From the NCBI GenBank assembly GCA_023247085.1, contig JAHFHC010000017.1:1-18828 (forward strand): DNA of 18,828 bases, read 5' to 3'. Made by a program: the position numbers and the translations under genes. Every line of letters begins with the position of its first letter. Within the stretch, counting starts at the first letter, position 1. This DNA comes from Microcaldota archaeon. GTDB lineage: Archaea; Micrarchaeota; Micrarchaeia; Norongarragalinales; UBA8480. Below are positions 7,603-14,888 of the stretch, piece after piece. The notes beneath the pieces were generated by a model, which was not told the origin of the DNA, ran no database searches, and saw nothing but the letters and a program-made list of their open reading frames with translations.

Positions 7603-8772
7603 ATGAAAGGCAGAGATGTTTATGTTATTGGGGCAGGAATGTCTAGTTTTGGAGAACACTGGGATTCTTCTTTGCGTGAGTTAATTGTCGACGCGGCAAT
7701 AAAGGCAATTGCAGATTCCAAAATAGAAGGAAAACAATTACAAGCCGTTTATGGTGGCTGCATGGCTTCTGGCTTATTTGCTGGGCAAGAGCACGTTGGT
7801 GCCTTGATTGCCGATTACCTTGGCCTTAACCCCCTTCCTTCAACTCGCCTTGAAGCCGCTTGTGCATCTGGTAGCGTTGCAATGCGCAATGGCATAATGG
7901 CAATTGCATCTGGATTTTACGATGTCGTGGCAGTTGGCGGAGTTGAAAAAATGACTGATGTTTCAACTGAAATGGCTTCAACTACGCTTGGCGGAGCAGG
8001 CGACGAAGAATGGGAATTATTTAACGGGGCAACTTTTCCTGCACTTTATGCATTAATGGCACGTAGGCACATGCTAGAATATGGCACAACTGAAGAACAA
8101 ATGGCAATGGTGGCAGTGAAGAACCACGCTAATGCCGCAAAGAACCGCTATGCGCAATTCCAAAAAGAAATCACAATTGACACTGTTATGAAATCGCAAT
8201 ATGTTGCATCTCCACTTAAACTCTTTGACTGTTCACCATTAACCGACGGTGCAGCAGCAGTTATCCTAGCTTCTGGCGATGTTGCGAAAAAAATCTGTGA
8301 AAAGCCAATTAAACTAATTGCAAGTAGTCAAGCAAGTGATTCACTAGCACTGGCAAATAGAGCTAGTTTTTCAAGTTTACGCGCAACGCAAATCGCTGCA
8401 AAAGAAGCGTTTACACAAGCAGGCATAAAGTCAAAAGATGTTGACGTAGCCGAATTACATGACTGTTTTACAATTGCAGAATTAATGGCAATGGAAGACC
8501 TTGGCTTCTGCGAAAAAGGCAAGAGTGGCAAAATGGTTGAAGCTGGCCAAACGAAAATTGGCAGTGATATCCCCATCAATACTTCGGGAGGGCTAAAAGG
8601 CTGCGGCCACCCTGTTGGAGCAACTGGAGTCAAGCAGATAGTTGAAATCGCATGGCAATTGCGAGGCGAAGCAACTGGACGACAAGTTAAAAACGCGGAA
8701 ATAGGTTTAACTCACAATGTAGGCGGAAGTGGCGCAACTGCAGTTGTGCACTTGTTAAAAAAAGATTTCTAA
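7603..8772 (+). CDS. Acetyl-CoA C-acetyltransferase (archaeal thiolase)
   Basis: 389 residues from the ATG at 7603; an in-frame TTG 24 nt upstream lies in a poor A-rich leader and is less likely. It condenses two acetyl-CoA to acetoacetyl-CoA, the first step of the mevalonate pathway. Nucleophilic Cys87 lies in LEAACASGS, His286 in ELHDCFT, and the C-terminal active-site loop is GGLKGCGHPVGATG (Cys334, His336). The HDCFT form is that of the archaeal/SCP2-like thiolases that work with a DUF35 partner. It lies 72 nt after HMG-CoA synthase and 23 nt before the DUF35 gene. A partial binding site (GTGA, 7589-7592) lies 10 nt upstream of the ATG. Confidence 0.94.
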   Translation: MKGRDVYVIGAGMSSFGEHWDSSLRELIVDAAIKAIADSKIEGKQLQAVYGGCMASGLFAGQEHVGALIADYLGLNPLPSTRLEAACASGSVAMRNGIMAIASGFYDVVAVGGVEKMTDVSTEMASTTLGGAGDEEWELFNGATFPALYALMARRHMLEYGTTEEQMAMVAVKNHANAAKNRYAQFQKEITIDTVMKSQYVASPLKLFDCSPLTDGAAAVILASGDVAKKICEKPIKLIASSQASDSLALANRASFSSLRATQIAAKEAFTQAGIKSKDVDVAELHDCFTIAELMAMEDLGFCEKGKSGKMVEAGQTKIGSDIPINTSGGLKGCGHPVGATGVKQIVEIAWQLRGEATGRQVKNAEIGLTHNVGGSGATAVVHLLKKDF

Positions 8773-8795
8773 AAAAAATTCTAAGCTGATAAAAA

Positions 8796-9194
8796 ATGAC
8801 TGAAGGTATTGCAAGGATTTGGAGAAACCAACGCGACAGGTACAACTTAATTGGAACACACTGTGAAGAGTGCAAAAATGATTTTTTTCCACAACGCAAG
8901 ATTTGTCCTGTTTGCCGGCGTAAAGGTAAATTAAAGGAAAAACAAATGCCTACAACTGGCAAAATCTATTCATTTACGCTAGTTACAGGCGGGCCAGTTG
9001 GATTCGACTATGAAACCCCTTACTATTTGGCAATTGTTGAACTTGACAATAAAGTGAAAATCTTAACGCAAATAGTTGACAGTGACGATGACAAAGTAAA
9101 AATCGGGCAACCAGTTAAAGCCATGTTCAGACGCATCCAAACCCACGGAGAAGAAGGGCTAATTGCATACGGGTACAAGTTCAAAGTAGTTTAG
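8796..9194 (+). CDS. DUF35 zinc-ribbon/OB-fold protein, thiolase-HMGS scaffold
   Basis: 132 residues, the normal size. The N-terminal rubredoxin-like zinc ribbon has Cys23/Cys26 (CEEC) and Cys37/Cys40 (CPVC), followed by a nucleotide/CoA-binding OB-fold domain beginning around GKIYSFTLVTGGPVGFDYETPYY. In archaea such proteins bridge thiolase and HMG-CoA synthase and help form a common CoA-binding site; no catalysis of its own is expected. Position directly after the thiolase gene (23 nt) supports this. The role is inferred from family knowledge and gene order. Confidence 0.92.
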   Translation: MTEGIARIWRNQRDRYNLIGTHCEECKNDFFPQRKICPVCRRKGKLKEKQMPTTGKIYSFTLVTGGPVGFDYETPYYLAIVELDNKVKILTQIVDSDDDKVKIGQPVKAMFRRIQTHGEEGLIAYGYKFKVV

Positions 9195-9195
9195 T

Positions 9196-9204
9196 TATTT
9201 ATAT
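9196..9204 (+). promoter_or_regulatory. TATA box for nucleobase deaminase gene
   Basis: TATTTATAT is centred 28 nt ahead of the ATG at 9228, and the gap holds only T-rich sequence with no ribosome binding site. This is the spacing expected for a leaderless transcript beginning at or next to the ATG. The T-rich run after it (9205-9226) may also end the upstream mevalonate transcript. Confidence 0.6.
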
Positions 9205-9227
9205 TCTTCTTTTGTTTTACTTTTATT

Positions 9228-9698
9228 ATGACTCTCGATTACGATTTTATGCGTTTAGCTATTGATACTGCGCGTAAAGGCGTTACTGCAGGTCAGACTC
9301 CATTTGGAGCTGTGATTACAAAAAATGGTAAAGTAGTTGCCGAAGCGCATAATTCAGTATGGAAAACAACTGACCCTACTGCACATGCTGAAATAAATGC
9401 GATTCGCTTAGCTTGTAAAAAATTAGGTACTATTAACTTAGATGGCTGCGTGATTTACTCCACTACTGAACCTTGTCCCTTGTGTTTTAGTGCAATTCAT
9501 TGGGCTAGGATTTCAAAAATAGTTTATGGCGCGGAAATTGCAGACGCAAAGAAAGCGGGTTTTAATGAACTTATTCTTTCAAACCGCGTCATGAAAAAAT
9601 TGGGTAAAAGCCGCGTTGCGATTAAAGGCAGGGTATTAAAAAAAGAAAATCAAGCCTTGTTTGAATATTGGAAAAAAGTTAATTGGAAGCCGTACTAA
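9228..9698 (+). CDS. guaD: Cytidine/deoxycytidylate deaminase-family enzyme, probably guanine deaminase
   Basis: 156 residues. Zinc-dependent nucleobase deaminase of the CDA superfamily. The active-site TDPTAHAEINAIR has zinc-binding His53 and proton-shuttling Glu55, and EPCPLC has zinc-binding Cys83 and Cys86. The DPTAHAE wording, the AIHWARI segment after PCxxC, DAKKAGFNE and the short tail ending in an aromatic residue after a basic stretch resemble Bacillus guanine deaminase (guanine to xanthine), in which the C-terminus covers the active site. Cytosine deaminase and tRNA adenosine deaminase (TadA) are relatives and cannot be fully excluded, but TadA lacks the DPTAHAE pattern. Own promoter upstream and a probable terminator downstream, so it appears monocistronic. 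Confidence 0.85.
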   Translation: MTLDYDFMRLAIDTARKGVTAGQTPFGAVITKNGKVVAEAHNSVWKTTDPTAHAEINAIRLACKKLGTINLDGCVIYSTTEPCPLCFSAIHWARISKIVYGAEIADAKKAGFNELILSNRVMKKLGKSRVAIKGRVLKKENQALFEYWKKVNWKPY

Positions 9699-9720
9699 GA
9701 AAATTCCTTGCGGTTTTCTT
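9697..9720 (+). terminator. Inverted repeat with T-rich tail after deaminase gene
   Basis: AAGAAAA (9697-9703) and TTTTCTT (9714-9720) can pair around a 10-nt loop, starting inside the TAA stop codon. Runs of T follow at about 9729-9736 and 9741-9749. Archaeal terminators depend mainly on T tracts, so termination between deaminase and the CorA-like gene is likely; the stem is AT-rich and weak. Confidence 0.45.
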
Positions 9721-9777
9721 TCAACTCTTCTTTTTTTCCACTTTTTTTTGATTTAGCGCAATTTTTCCTGCAAAAGC

Positions 9778-9785
9778 TATTTATA
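9778..9785 (+). promoter_or_regulatory. TATA box for CorA-like gene
   Basis: TATTTATA lies about 41 nt ahead of the ATG at 9823. Transcription would begin near 9808, leaving a short leader with a purine-rich GAGAG (9811-9815) as a possible ribosome binding site. Confidence 0.5.
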
Positions 9786-9822
9786 CCCTTCGCGTTTCTT
9801 TAGTACTTAAGAGAGTTTTTTT

Positions 9823-10653
9823 ATGATCCGTACTTTTTCGAGTTTCAATGAGTTTAGCAAGGCAGCGCAAGAGCTTGGCTTAGATATGGACTTGCAAGCC
9901 TTAACTACATTAGACGTGTTGTTTTTTGAATTTTATAAAGAATCTCTAATTTTAAATATTCGCGACTATGGCGAAAACCCAAATAATCTACTTGTACTTA
10001 GCAAAAAAGATAGTTTAGTTTATTCTGAAAAGCCATTCACTGCAAAAGATTTCAAACTATTTAGGTTAACTATGAGCGAACAATTTGGAGAAAGTACAGT
10101 AATTGCCTTCTTGGCTTTAAGGGAAACAATGAATAATTATTCATATCGCTTTGAAAAATTACACGCTGAATTAGATGAAGTTGAAAAAACATTTGATATT
10201 GACAAGCTTGACGAGCTCGGTAAAGCGTTCAGAAAGTTGTCAGATAAACTTGACGATTATGTAGATTTATTATTAAAATTACGAGATAGGAAAGTTCCAC
10301 AAGTAAACACGAAGTTTATTTCCTATGATTATAATTTACTAACAACAAAAGCCCAGCATACCTTAGATCGAACAAAAAATCAAATAAGCCGGATAAGTGG
10401 ACTGCGTTCTGAAATAGAAGTACAGGAAACTCGCAAGTTGAATAAACGAATTGAATACTTGTCTGAAGTTGTGAAAAAATTAACTGCCATTACGGTTATT
10501 TTAATGATTCCGACTTTAGTTGCGGGTCATTTTGGTATGAATGTTAATTTATTACTAGCAAATAGGCCAGATGCTGAACTGATAATAATTGTTGGCACTT
10601 TGGTAATAATGGGTTCAGTCGGCCTTTTCTTCAAGTGGAAAGATTGGATTTAA
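9823..10653 (+). CDS. CorA-like magnesium/divalent cation transporter
   Basis: 276 residues, somewhat short for CorA. The N-terminal alpha/beta part is followed by a long charged helical region (about 100-215), then two transmembrane helices at the extreme C-terminus. The first helix ends in the GMN signature (238-240, in the form HFGMNVN), the selectivity-filter motif of CorA pentameric channels; the second helix is followed by a short basic tail ending KWKDWI. The expected role is passive Mg2+ (or Co2+/Ni2+) uptake across the cytoplasmic membrane. The canonical YGMN is FGMN here. It converges with the Mre11-like gene, overlapping it by 4 nt at the stop codons. Own promoter. Confidence 0.88.
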   Translation: MIRTFSSFNEFSKAAQELGLDMDLQALTTLDVLFFEFYKESLILNIRDYGENPNNLLVLSKKDSLVYSEKPFTAKDFKLFRLTMSEQFGESTVIAFLALRETMNNYSYRFEKLHAELDEVEKTFDIDKLDELGKAFRKLSDKLDDYVDLLLKLRDRKVPQVNTKFISYDYNLLTTKAQHTLDRTKNQISRISGLRSEIEVQETRKLNKRIEYLSEVVKKLTAITVILMIPTLVAGHFGMNVNLLLANRPDAELIIIVGTLVIMGSVGLFFKWKDWI

Positions 10654-11837
10654 CTTTTTTTAACAAGTAACATTGCTTTTTCAATTTCTCCTTCTGCCAA
10701 AAGAGAAAATAACTCTTCATCGTTAACCAATTGTGATTTATTTTTACGTAGTTTTTCTTTCAATACTGCATTTCCTATTTCGGAAACGCTTTTTTCTTCA
10801 GTTTTCAACTTGCGTATCAACTCAATCTTATCTCTTAGATTATCTGCGACTTCAAACTCTTTGTCAATGTAAACCTCTGCATTTGCAAAACCGACTGCAA
10901 TTGCATTAGCATCAATTGCAGACGCATTTAGCCCATCGCTTGCAAGTGAGCCACGCAGCTTTAATTTGACAAGTGGTTTCTTCAAATCTTGACTTACGTC
11001 AGTAATTATTTTAGCGATCGCGCTTTTCACTTGTTCTACCGTTGCGTTTTCAAAAACTAATTCTCGGTAAATGAACGGTCGTGAGTCAATGTAAATAAAT
11101 TCATATGTGCGTGTGATTGTGTCATAGAGCCAAAAGCCTTTTTTTTCCATTTCATTTTTCTTCATTTGCGTGATAACCGCACTTCCTGGAATAAGCAGCG
11201 TATTTTTGCCGAATTTTATATCGCGTTTCCAGTGAATATGGCCATTTACGTATAAGTCAAATCCCTTTGGCAAATCGTCGCATGTCATAAAGATGTCGTT
11301 CATTGGGATAATTTCTTTAATGGTCTGGTGAAACATAAAAATGTTAAAACAATCTGGCAATGGTGCAAAACCAGCTGCTTTGATAACATCTCCGGCATAT
11401 TCTTCTGGAACGCCGGCCATGCCAATAATCGCCACGCGTTCGTTTTCAGCTTCTTTCTTTACAATAACGTGTTTATTGTGACAATTTATCAAAACTCCTG
11501 CGCTATCGAGCACGTCAATTGCGTTTACTAATCCTTTTGTGCGGCGTTCATGTGTTCCTGGAATAGCAATTACGGGCATGTTTGGATACGTTCTATTGTT
11601 TTTTTCAACGCTTATAGTGATTTTTGCAGCGCTTGCAGTTGTTGCTTCACGGTGTGTCTTAAATAATTTTATTGCGTCATTTAGCACTTCTTGCTTTGGT
11701 ACGCGCACATCAAACAAGTCTCCTGCTGCTATAACTACGTCGCTCATTTGCCTGGCTGTTTCAAGTATTTTTGCAGTTTGAGCGAGCGCGTCTTCGCTAT
11801 AGCCAAGGTGATAGTCTGAAGTGATTGCGATTTTCAT
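10650..11837 (-). CDS. mre11: Mre11/SbcD-like DNA repair nuclease
   Basis: 395 residues. Calcineurin-like metallophosphoesterase of the Mre11/SbcD type, which with Rad50 processes DNA double-strand breaks. Metal-binding motifs in order: SDYHLG (Asp8, His10), GDLFD (Asp40), GTHER (95-97 region), HQT (His170) and GHIH (His200, His202). In motif 3 the usual GNHD/E Asn is Thr95. The C-terminal 130 residues fit a capping/dimer-partner region and a charged helical tail. The usual archaeal neighbours rad50, herA and nurA are not present; the gene stands alone and is divergent from a small transporter. A possible promoter is TTTATTAAAACC (minus strand, around 11870-11881). It could alternatively be another archaeal metallophosphoesterase with DNA substrates. 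Confidence 0.85.
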   Translation of the reverse strand: MKIAITSDYHLGYSEDALAQTAKILETARQMSDVVIAAGDLFDVRVPKQEVLNDAIKLFKTHREATTASAAKITISVEKNNRTYPNMPVIAIPGTHERRTKGLVNAIDVLDSAGVLINCHNKHVIVKKEAENERVAIIGMAGVPEEYAGDVIKAAGFAPLPDCFNIFMFHQTIKEIIPMNDIFMTCDDLPKGFDLYVNGHIHWKRDIKFGKNTLLIPGSAVITQMKKNEMEKKGFWLYDTITRTYEFIYIDSRPFIYRELVFENATVEQVKSAIAKIITDVSQDLKKPLVKLKLRGSLASDGLNASAIDANAIAVGFANAEVYIDKEFEVADNLRDKIELIRKLKTEEKSVSEIGNAVLKEKLRKNKSQLVNDEELFSLLAEGEIEKAMLLVKKS

Positions 11838-11926
11838 GTTTTGTATATCTCAAGAAAGAGGAACGCCAAGGTTTTAATAAAACGCGGGCTTTGAATTAAT
11901 GCGCGATTTGGTGTAAAAAAATTGTT
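11838..11926. promoter_or_regulatory. Divergent promoter region, mre11-like gene and EamA-type gene
   Basis: This 89-nt gap holds TTTTAATAAAA (11872-11882), usable in both directions as a core promoter, and TTGAATTAAT (11891-11900), which lies about 31 nt ahead of the plus-strand ATG. GGTG (11910-11913) is a poor, distant candidate ribosome binding site for the plus gene. Confidence 0.4.
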
Positions 11927-12352
11927 ATGAATAGCTGGTTAATACTTGCGTTGGCCGCGATGCTTATATTTTCTATTTCAAATACGTTGCTAAAAGTAGC
12001 AACTGATCAATTTGATATAGCCAAAAGTCTTGCCCCGCTAATACCTGTAGCTGCAATTGCGTTCGTTGTCTTTTTAATCGGCACCATTTACGTATTATTT
12101 GTACAAAAAGCGCCAGTTCCTATTACGCTTCTTGAATACGGTGCAGCAATTGTAATCTTATCGCTTTTAGGAGTTGCATTGTTCTTAGCTTCTCTTAAAA
12201 CTGGTAAAGTAGCGGAAGTAACGGCAATACTCAGTATAAGCACGATTGCAGTTGCCCTTATTTCAATTCATTTTCTAAAAGTAGAGTTCAATGCAAAAGA
12301 AGTAATTGGTATGCTAATGGCAGTTGCAAGCATATTGCTATTCGTGCTCTAG
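11927..12352 (+). CDS. Single-domain EamA-type (DMT superfamily) membrane protein
   Basis: 141 residues, almost entirely hydrophobic, with about five transmembrane helices (roughly 3-22, 35-60, 68-88, 95-115, 118-140). The motif-like segment SNTLLKVA in the first helix and the final helix pair after LKVEFNAKEVIGM (compare the LGE-x-GxxLI pattern of drug/metabolite transporters) point to a half-size EamA domain. Such proteins act as dimers and may export small metabolites; the substrate is unknown. It has no same-strand partner nearby: it is divergent from the mre11-like gene and followed after 136 nt by a regulator with its own promoter. Confidence 0.75.
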   Translation: MNSWLILALAAMLIFSISNTLLKVATDQFDIAKSLAPLIPVAAIAFVVFLIGTIYVLFVQKAPVPITLLEYGAAIVILSLLGVALFLASLKTGKVAEVTAILSISTIAVALISIHFLKVEFNAKEVIGMLMAVASILLFVL

Positions 12353-12428
12353 TTTCTTTATTTGATTATAGTTCTTCACAGACCTAGATGCCGTAAGTGA
12401 ACGAACGCGAGTTATCTTTTATTACATA

Positions 12429-12447
12429 ACAAAGCCCTAACCTTTGT
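12429..12447. repeat. Inverted repeat upstream of Lrp-like gene, candidate operator
   Basis: ACAAAG (12429-12434) and CTTTGT (12442-12447) form a perfect 6-bp inverted repeat with a 7-nt spacer. It ends a few bases upstream of the TATA element of the downstream double-Lrp gene, where regulators of this family often bind. It could be an autoregulatory operator; a chance occurrence is possible given its short length. Confidence 0.35.
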
Positions 12448-12455
12448 ACGAATAG

Positions 12456-12467
12456 ATAAATTTATTA
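12456..12467 (+). promoter_or_regulatory. TATA box for Lrp-like regulator gene
   Basis: ATAAATTTATTA is centred about 27 nt ahead of the ATG at 12489, with no ribosome binding site between, the arrangement of a leaderless archaeal mRNA. The rest of the 136-nt gap after the EamA-type gene (12353-12428) shows no gene. Confidence 0.6.
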
Positions 12468-12488
12468 ACTATTTTTTCTATTTGTATA

Positions 12489-13502
12489 ATGATCATAATG
12501 GAGCTTCGTGACCTGGATAATAAGGATCGTTTGTTGTTATTTGAACTAGATATGGGTTGTCGCCAAACTTATTCTCAGCTATCGCGCAAAATTGGGCTTA
12601 GTAAGCAAAGTATAGAATATCGCATTCGTAGTTTGCTTGACAAGGGAGTTATCAAGGGGTTTTATGCTCCGCTTGACGTGTCTAAACTTGGCTATATGTG
12701 CTGTAGGGTTTTTGTTCAATTTTATGGGGTTAGCCCGCCTAAACAACTTGAAATCGTTAACTACTTATTATCAATGAAGGAAGTTGGCTGGGTAATTTCA
12801 GCTGACGGATCTTGGGATTTAATCTTTATTGTTTGGGCTCAAAATGTTCAAGAATTGTCAGAAATAGTTGACAAAATTTCGTATAAATATGGTTCACTAA
12901 TTAAGAAAAAAACAGTGTCAATAGCAACCAAAATGCATCACCTTCAAGCTAAATTTTTACTCCTCGAGCCTCAAGAAGGTAAAACTTTTGTAATGGAAAG
13001 CGGAGTAACGCCTCCAGTGGATTTAGATGAGCTTGACTATAAGATTTTGTCACTAGTTGCGCTTGACGCGCGTATGCCGTTGATTACAATGGCGAATAAA
13101 CTAAAGACTTCTTATAAAGTGGTTGGCTATAGGTTAAAGCGCCTTGAGAAAAAAGGGATTATTTTATGTTATCGTGCTGAAATAAATTACAATGCGCTTA
13201 AATACACGCATTACAAAGTTTTTCTCACTTTGCATAATAATTCAAAAGAACGAGAAGAAGAATTATTGGAATTTTTGCGTAATCGCCCAAATATAATCTA
13301 CGTTACAAAGGCATTGAACATCGCTGATTTAGAATTTGAATGTATTGTTTCAACTAGTTCAGAATTTTACGCGCTAATAAGGGATTTACGCGCCAAATTT
13401 TTTGATATAATTCAAGACCATTCAACAGTTATGCTAACTGAAACTCATCAAATAAACTACTTGCCAGTTGAAAGCAAAGCGCTTTTTCCAGTAAAAACTT
13501 AG
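12489..13502 (+). CDS. Tandem (double-domain) Lrp/AsnC-type transcription regulator
   Basis: 337 residues, twice the usual Lrp length. Unit 1 has a winged helix-turn-helix (about 5-60: LSRKIGLSKQSIEYRIRSLL, then KGVIKGFYAPLDVSKLGY) and an alpha/beta partner domain to about 150. Unit 2 repeats this plan with a diverged helix-turn-helix (about 178-232: MANKLKTSYKVVGYRLKRL, then KGIILCYRAEINYNAL) and a second alpha/beta domain to the C-terminus. One chain thus carries the architecture of an Lrp dimer. No enzyme domain is fused. A second ATG at 12498 is possible, but the TATA spacing fits 12489. The ligand and targets are unknown; the inverted repeat just upstream suggests autoregulation (inference). 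It converges with the DHH phosphoesterase gene (16 nt apart). Confidence 0.88.
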   Translation: MIIMELRDLDNKDRLLLFELDMGCRQTYSQLSRKIGLSKQSIEYRIRSLLDKGVIKGFYAPLDVSKLGYMCCRVFVQFYGVSPPKQLEIVNYLLSMKEVGWVISADGSWDLIFIVWAQNVQELSEIVDKISYKYGSLIKKKTVSIATKMHHLQAKFLLLEPQEGKTFVMESGVTPPVDLDELDYKILSLVALDARMPLITMANKLKTSYKVVGYRLKRLEKKGIILCYRAEINYNALKYTHYKVFLTLHNNSKEREEELLEFLRNRPNIIYVTKALNIADLEFECIVSTSSEFYALIRDLRAKFFDIIQDHSTVMLTETHQINYLPVESKALFPVKT

Positions 13503-13518
13503 GTTGCTATAACCCTCG

Positions 13519-14484
13519 CTATTTTAGTATATTTTTTATTTCAATAACCATTTTTTGAACTGCTTTTTTGACTAGTTCGGGTTTGCCAGTTAATCCTCCA
13601 ATGCTTTCGTGTCCGCCTCCGCTTCCTTTAACGCTAGGGCCAAATTGTTTCAATATTTTGCCAACGTCAACTTTTACTGAGTGAGGATTTTCAGTATCTT
13701 TTGCCATTGCTATTTTACCGTTTTTTGGATTAAGACAAATCCCAACAACGCAGCCAGTTTCAACCAAAGCTAGGCATGTTTTTGATTCAAAAGCGTTATT
13801 CTCAACTACGCCAATTAAACCTCCTTCTGTTTCTATTAGTTTGAGTTTCAGCAACGCTTGAAAAACGTTTTTTATTTCACTATTATCCGGCATAGCCCGT
13901 GCAAGTGAAAGCACTTCTCCATATTCTTTTCCGCTTGCAATTAATAATTGTGAAACTGCTGAAAACGTTTGCCTATTAGCTGTTTTGAACCGTGCAGTAT
14001 CTGCAATTACGCCAGTTAAAAGAAGTGTAGCGGTTATTGAATCCATTTTCTTTCGGCTTACGCGATAAAGGTCGTATATTACTTCACAGCAACTTGTCCT
14101 ATGCACAAATTCAAACATGCGTGCATTTGCAAGCATTTTGCCATGCTCGTGATGGTCAATTGCAATTATCTTTCCTTTAAATCTTGCTACTTCTTCGCCA
14201 AACTTTCCAAGCATATCCTTATTAGCAACATCAACCAGTACCAAGTTGTTATAATTATTTAACTCCTTTTGCTTAACAATTGGAATTGCAGGTAATCCTA
14301 AGCCTTGTAATAAATGACGTGAAGCAGAATTAGTTTTGTCTGGAGATTTAACTTCGCTTTGTTTCAAAAGTTTTGCAAGCGACAATGCGCTTGCAACTGC
14401 CTCAACATCTCCCAAAGAATGAAAACTGATTAGTGTAGAGCCCTCTAATTCTTTTAATTCACTAAGCAGTTCAGTGTATTTCAT
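13519..14484 (-). CDS. DHH-family phosphoesterase (NrnA/RecJ-like)
   Basis: 321 residues, the size of NrnA-type oligoribonuclease/pAp phosphatases. The N-terminal DHH domain has SFHSLGDVEAVAS (motif I, His22, Asp26), LVDVANKD (Asp85), the name-giving IDHHEHG (110-112) and GVIADTARF (Asp162). The C-terminal DHHA1 domain has GSGGGHESIGGL. Such enzymes use two Mn2+ ions to degrade short oligonucleotides or cleave nucleotide phosphates. In motif I the second metal-binding Asp of HxxxDxD is Glu28, a conservative change that may alter metal choice. The gene starts 31 nt after the prefoldin stop with no clear ribosome binding site, so it is likely co-transcribed with prefoldin beta. Confidence 0.85.
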   Translation of the reverse strand: MKYTELLSELKELEGSTLISFHSLGDVEAVASALSLAKLLKQSEVKSPDKTNSASRHLLQGLGLPAIPIVKQKELNNYNNLVLVDVANKDMLGKFGEEVARFKGKIIAIDHHEHGKMLANARMFEFVHRTSCCEVIYDLYRVSRKKMDSITATLLLTGVIADTARFKTANRQTFSAVSQLLIASGKEYGEVLSLARAMPDNSEIKNVFQALLKLKLIETEGGLIGVVENNAFESKTCLALVETGCVVGICLNPKNGKIAMAKDTENPHSVKVDVGKILKQFGPSVKGSGGGHESIGGLTGKPELVKKAVQKMVIEIKNILK

Positions 14485-14515
14485 AAAAAGAAATAAGGCC
14501 GACGGTGAATTTAAG

Positions 14516-14857
14516 CTATTGTTTCATCTTCTTCGCGGCTTCTTCTAGCTTTTTTCGTAGTTCATCAAATTTAGCTTTGAGTTTTTCTTCTTGTTTTTTA
14601 AAAGCAGTTATGCGGAGCGTTGACATTTCTTTTTCGTCACTTAATTCTTTTTTGAGGCTTTCCTTGTCTTTTTCTACTAAAACATTTGAGACAAAACGGT
14701 AAAATGGGCCATTGCCTTTGTCAACTTCATCAAGCGCCTTTTGCGTTTCGCTTTCTTGCATTGTCAATTGTTGCAATTGCATGTTAAGCATTTGCAATTG
14801 GGATTGCAGTGCTTGAAATTCTTGTAATTGTGCGGTTAATTCTTCATTCATTTGCAT
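14516..14857 (-). CDS. pfdB: Prefoldin subunit beta
   Basis: 113 residues, the usual length. Two long coiled-coil helices (about 4-42 and 62-108), rich in Gln/Leu in the first and Lys/Glu in the second, flank the beta-hairpin region containing GPFYRFVSNVLVEKDKESL, the typical archaeal prefoldin beta core (compare VYKxVGxLLVEKDKEEV). With the alpha subunit it forms the hexameric jellyfish-shaped chaperone that delivers unfolded proteins to the thermosome. ATG at 14857 or, two codons later, 14851. A GTGAT sequence on the minus strand sits upstream of the first ATG at a longish distance. The DHH phosphoesterase gene follows. Confidence 0.93.
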   Translation of the reverse strand: MQMNEELTAQLQEFQALQSQLQMLNMQLQQLTMQESETQKALDEVDKGNGPFYRFVSNVLVEKDKESLKKELSDEKEMSTLRITAFKKQEEKLKAKFDELRKKLEEAAKKMKQ

Positions 14858-14888
14858 ATAACGTAAATCACTGCTTTTTAGTGGGTGG

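Noticed and set aside
12353-12428. Small RNA or tRNA between the EamA-type gene and the Lrp-like gene
   Set aside because: No T-loop sequence, cloverleaf, C/D box pair or other recognisable RNA structure could be seen.
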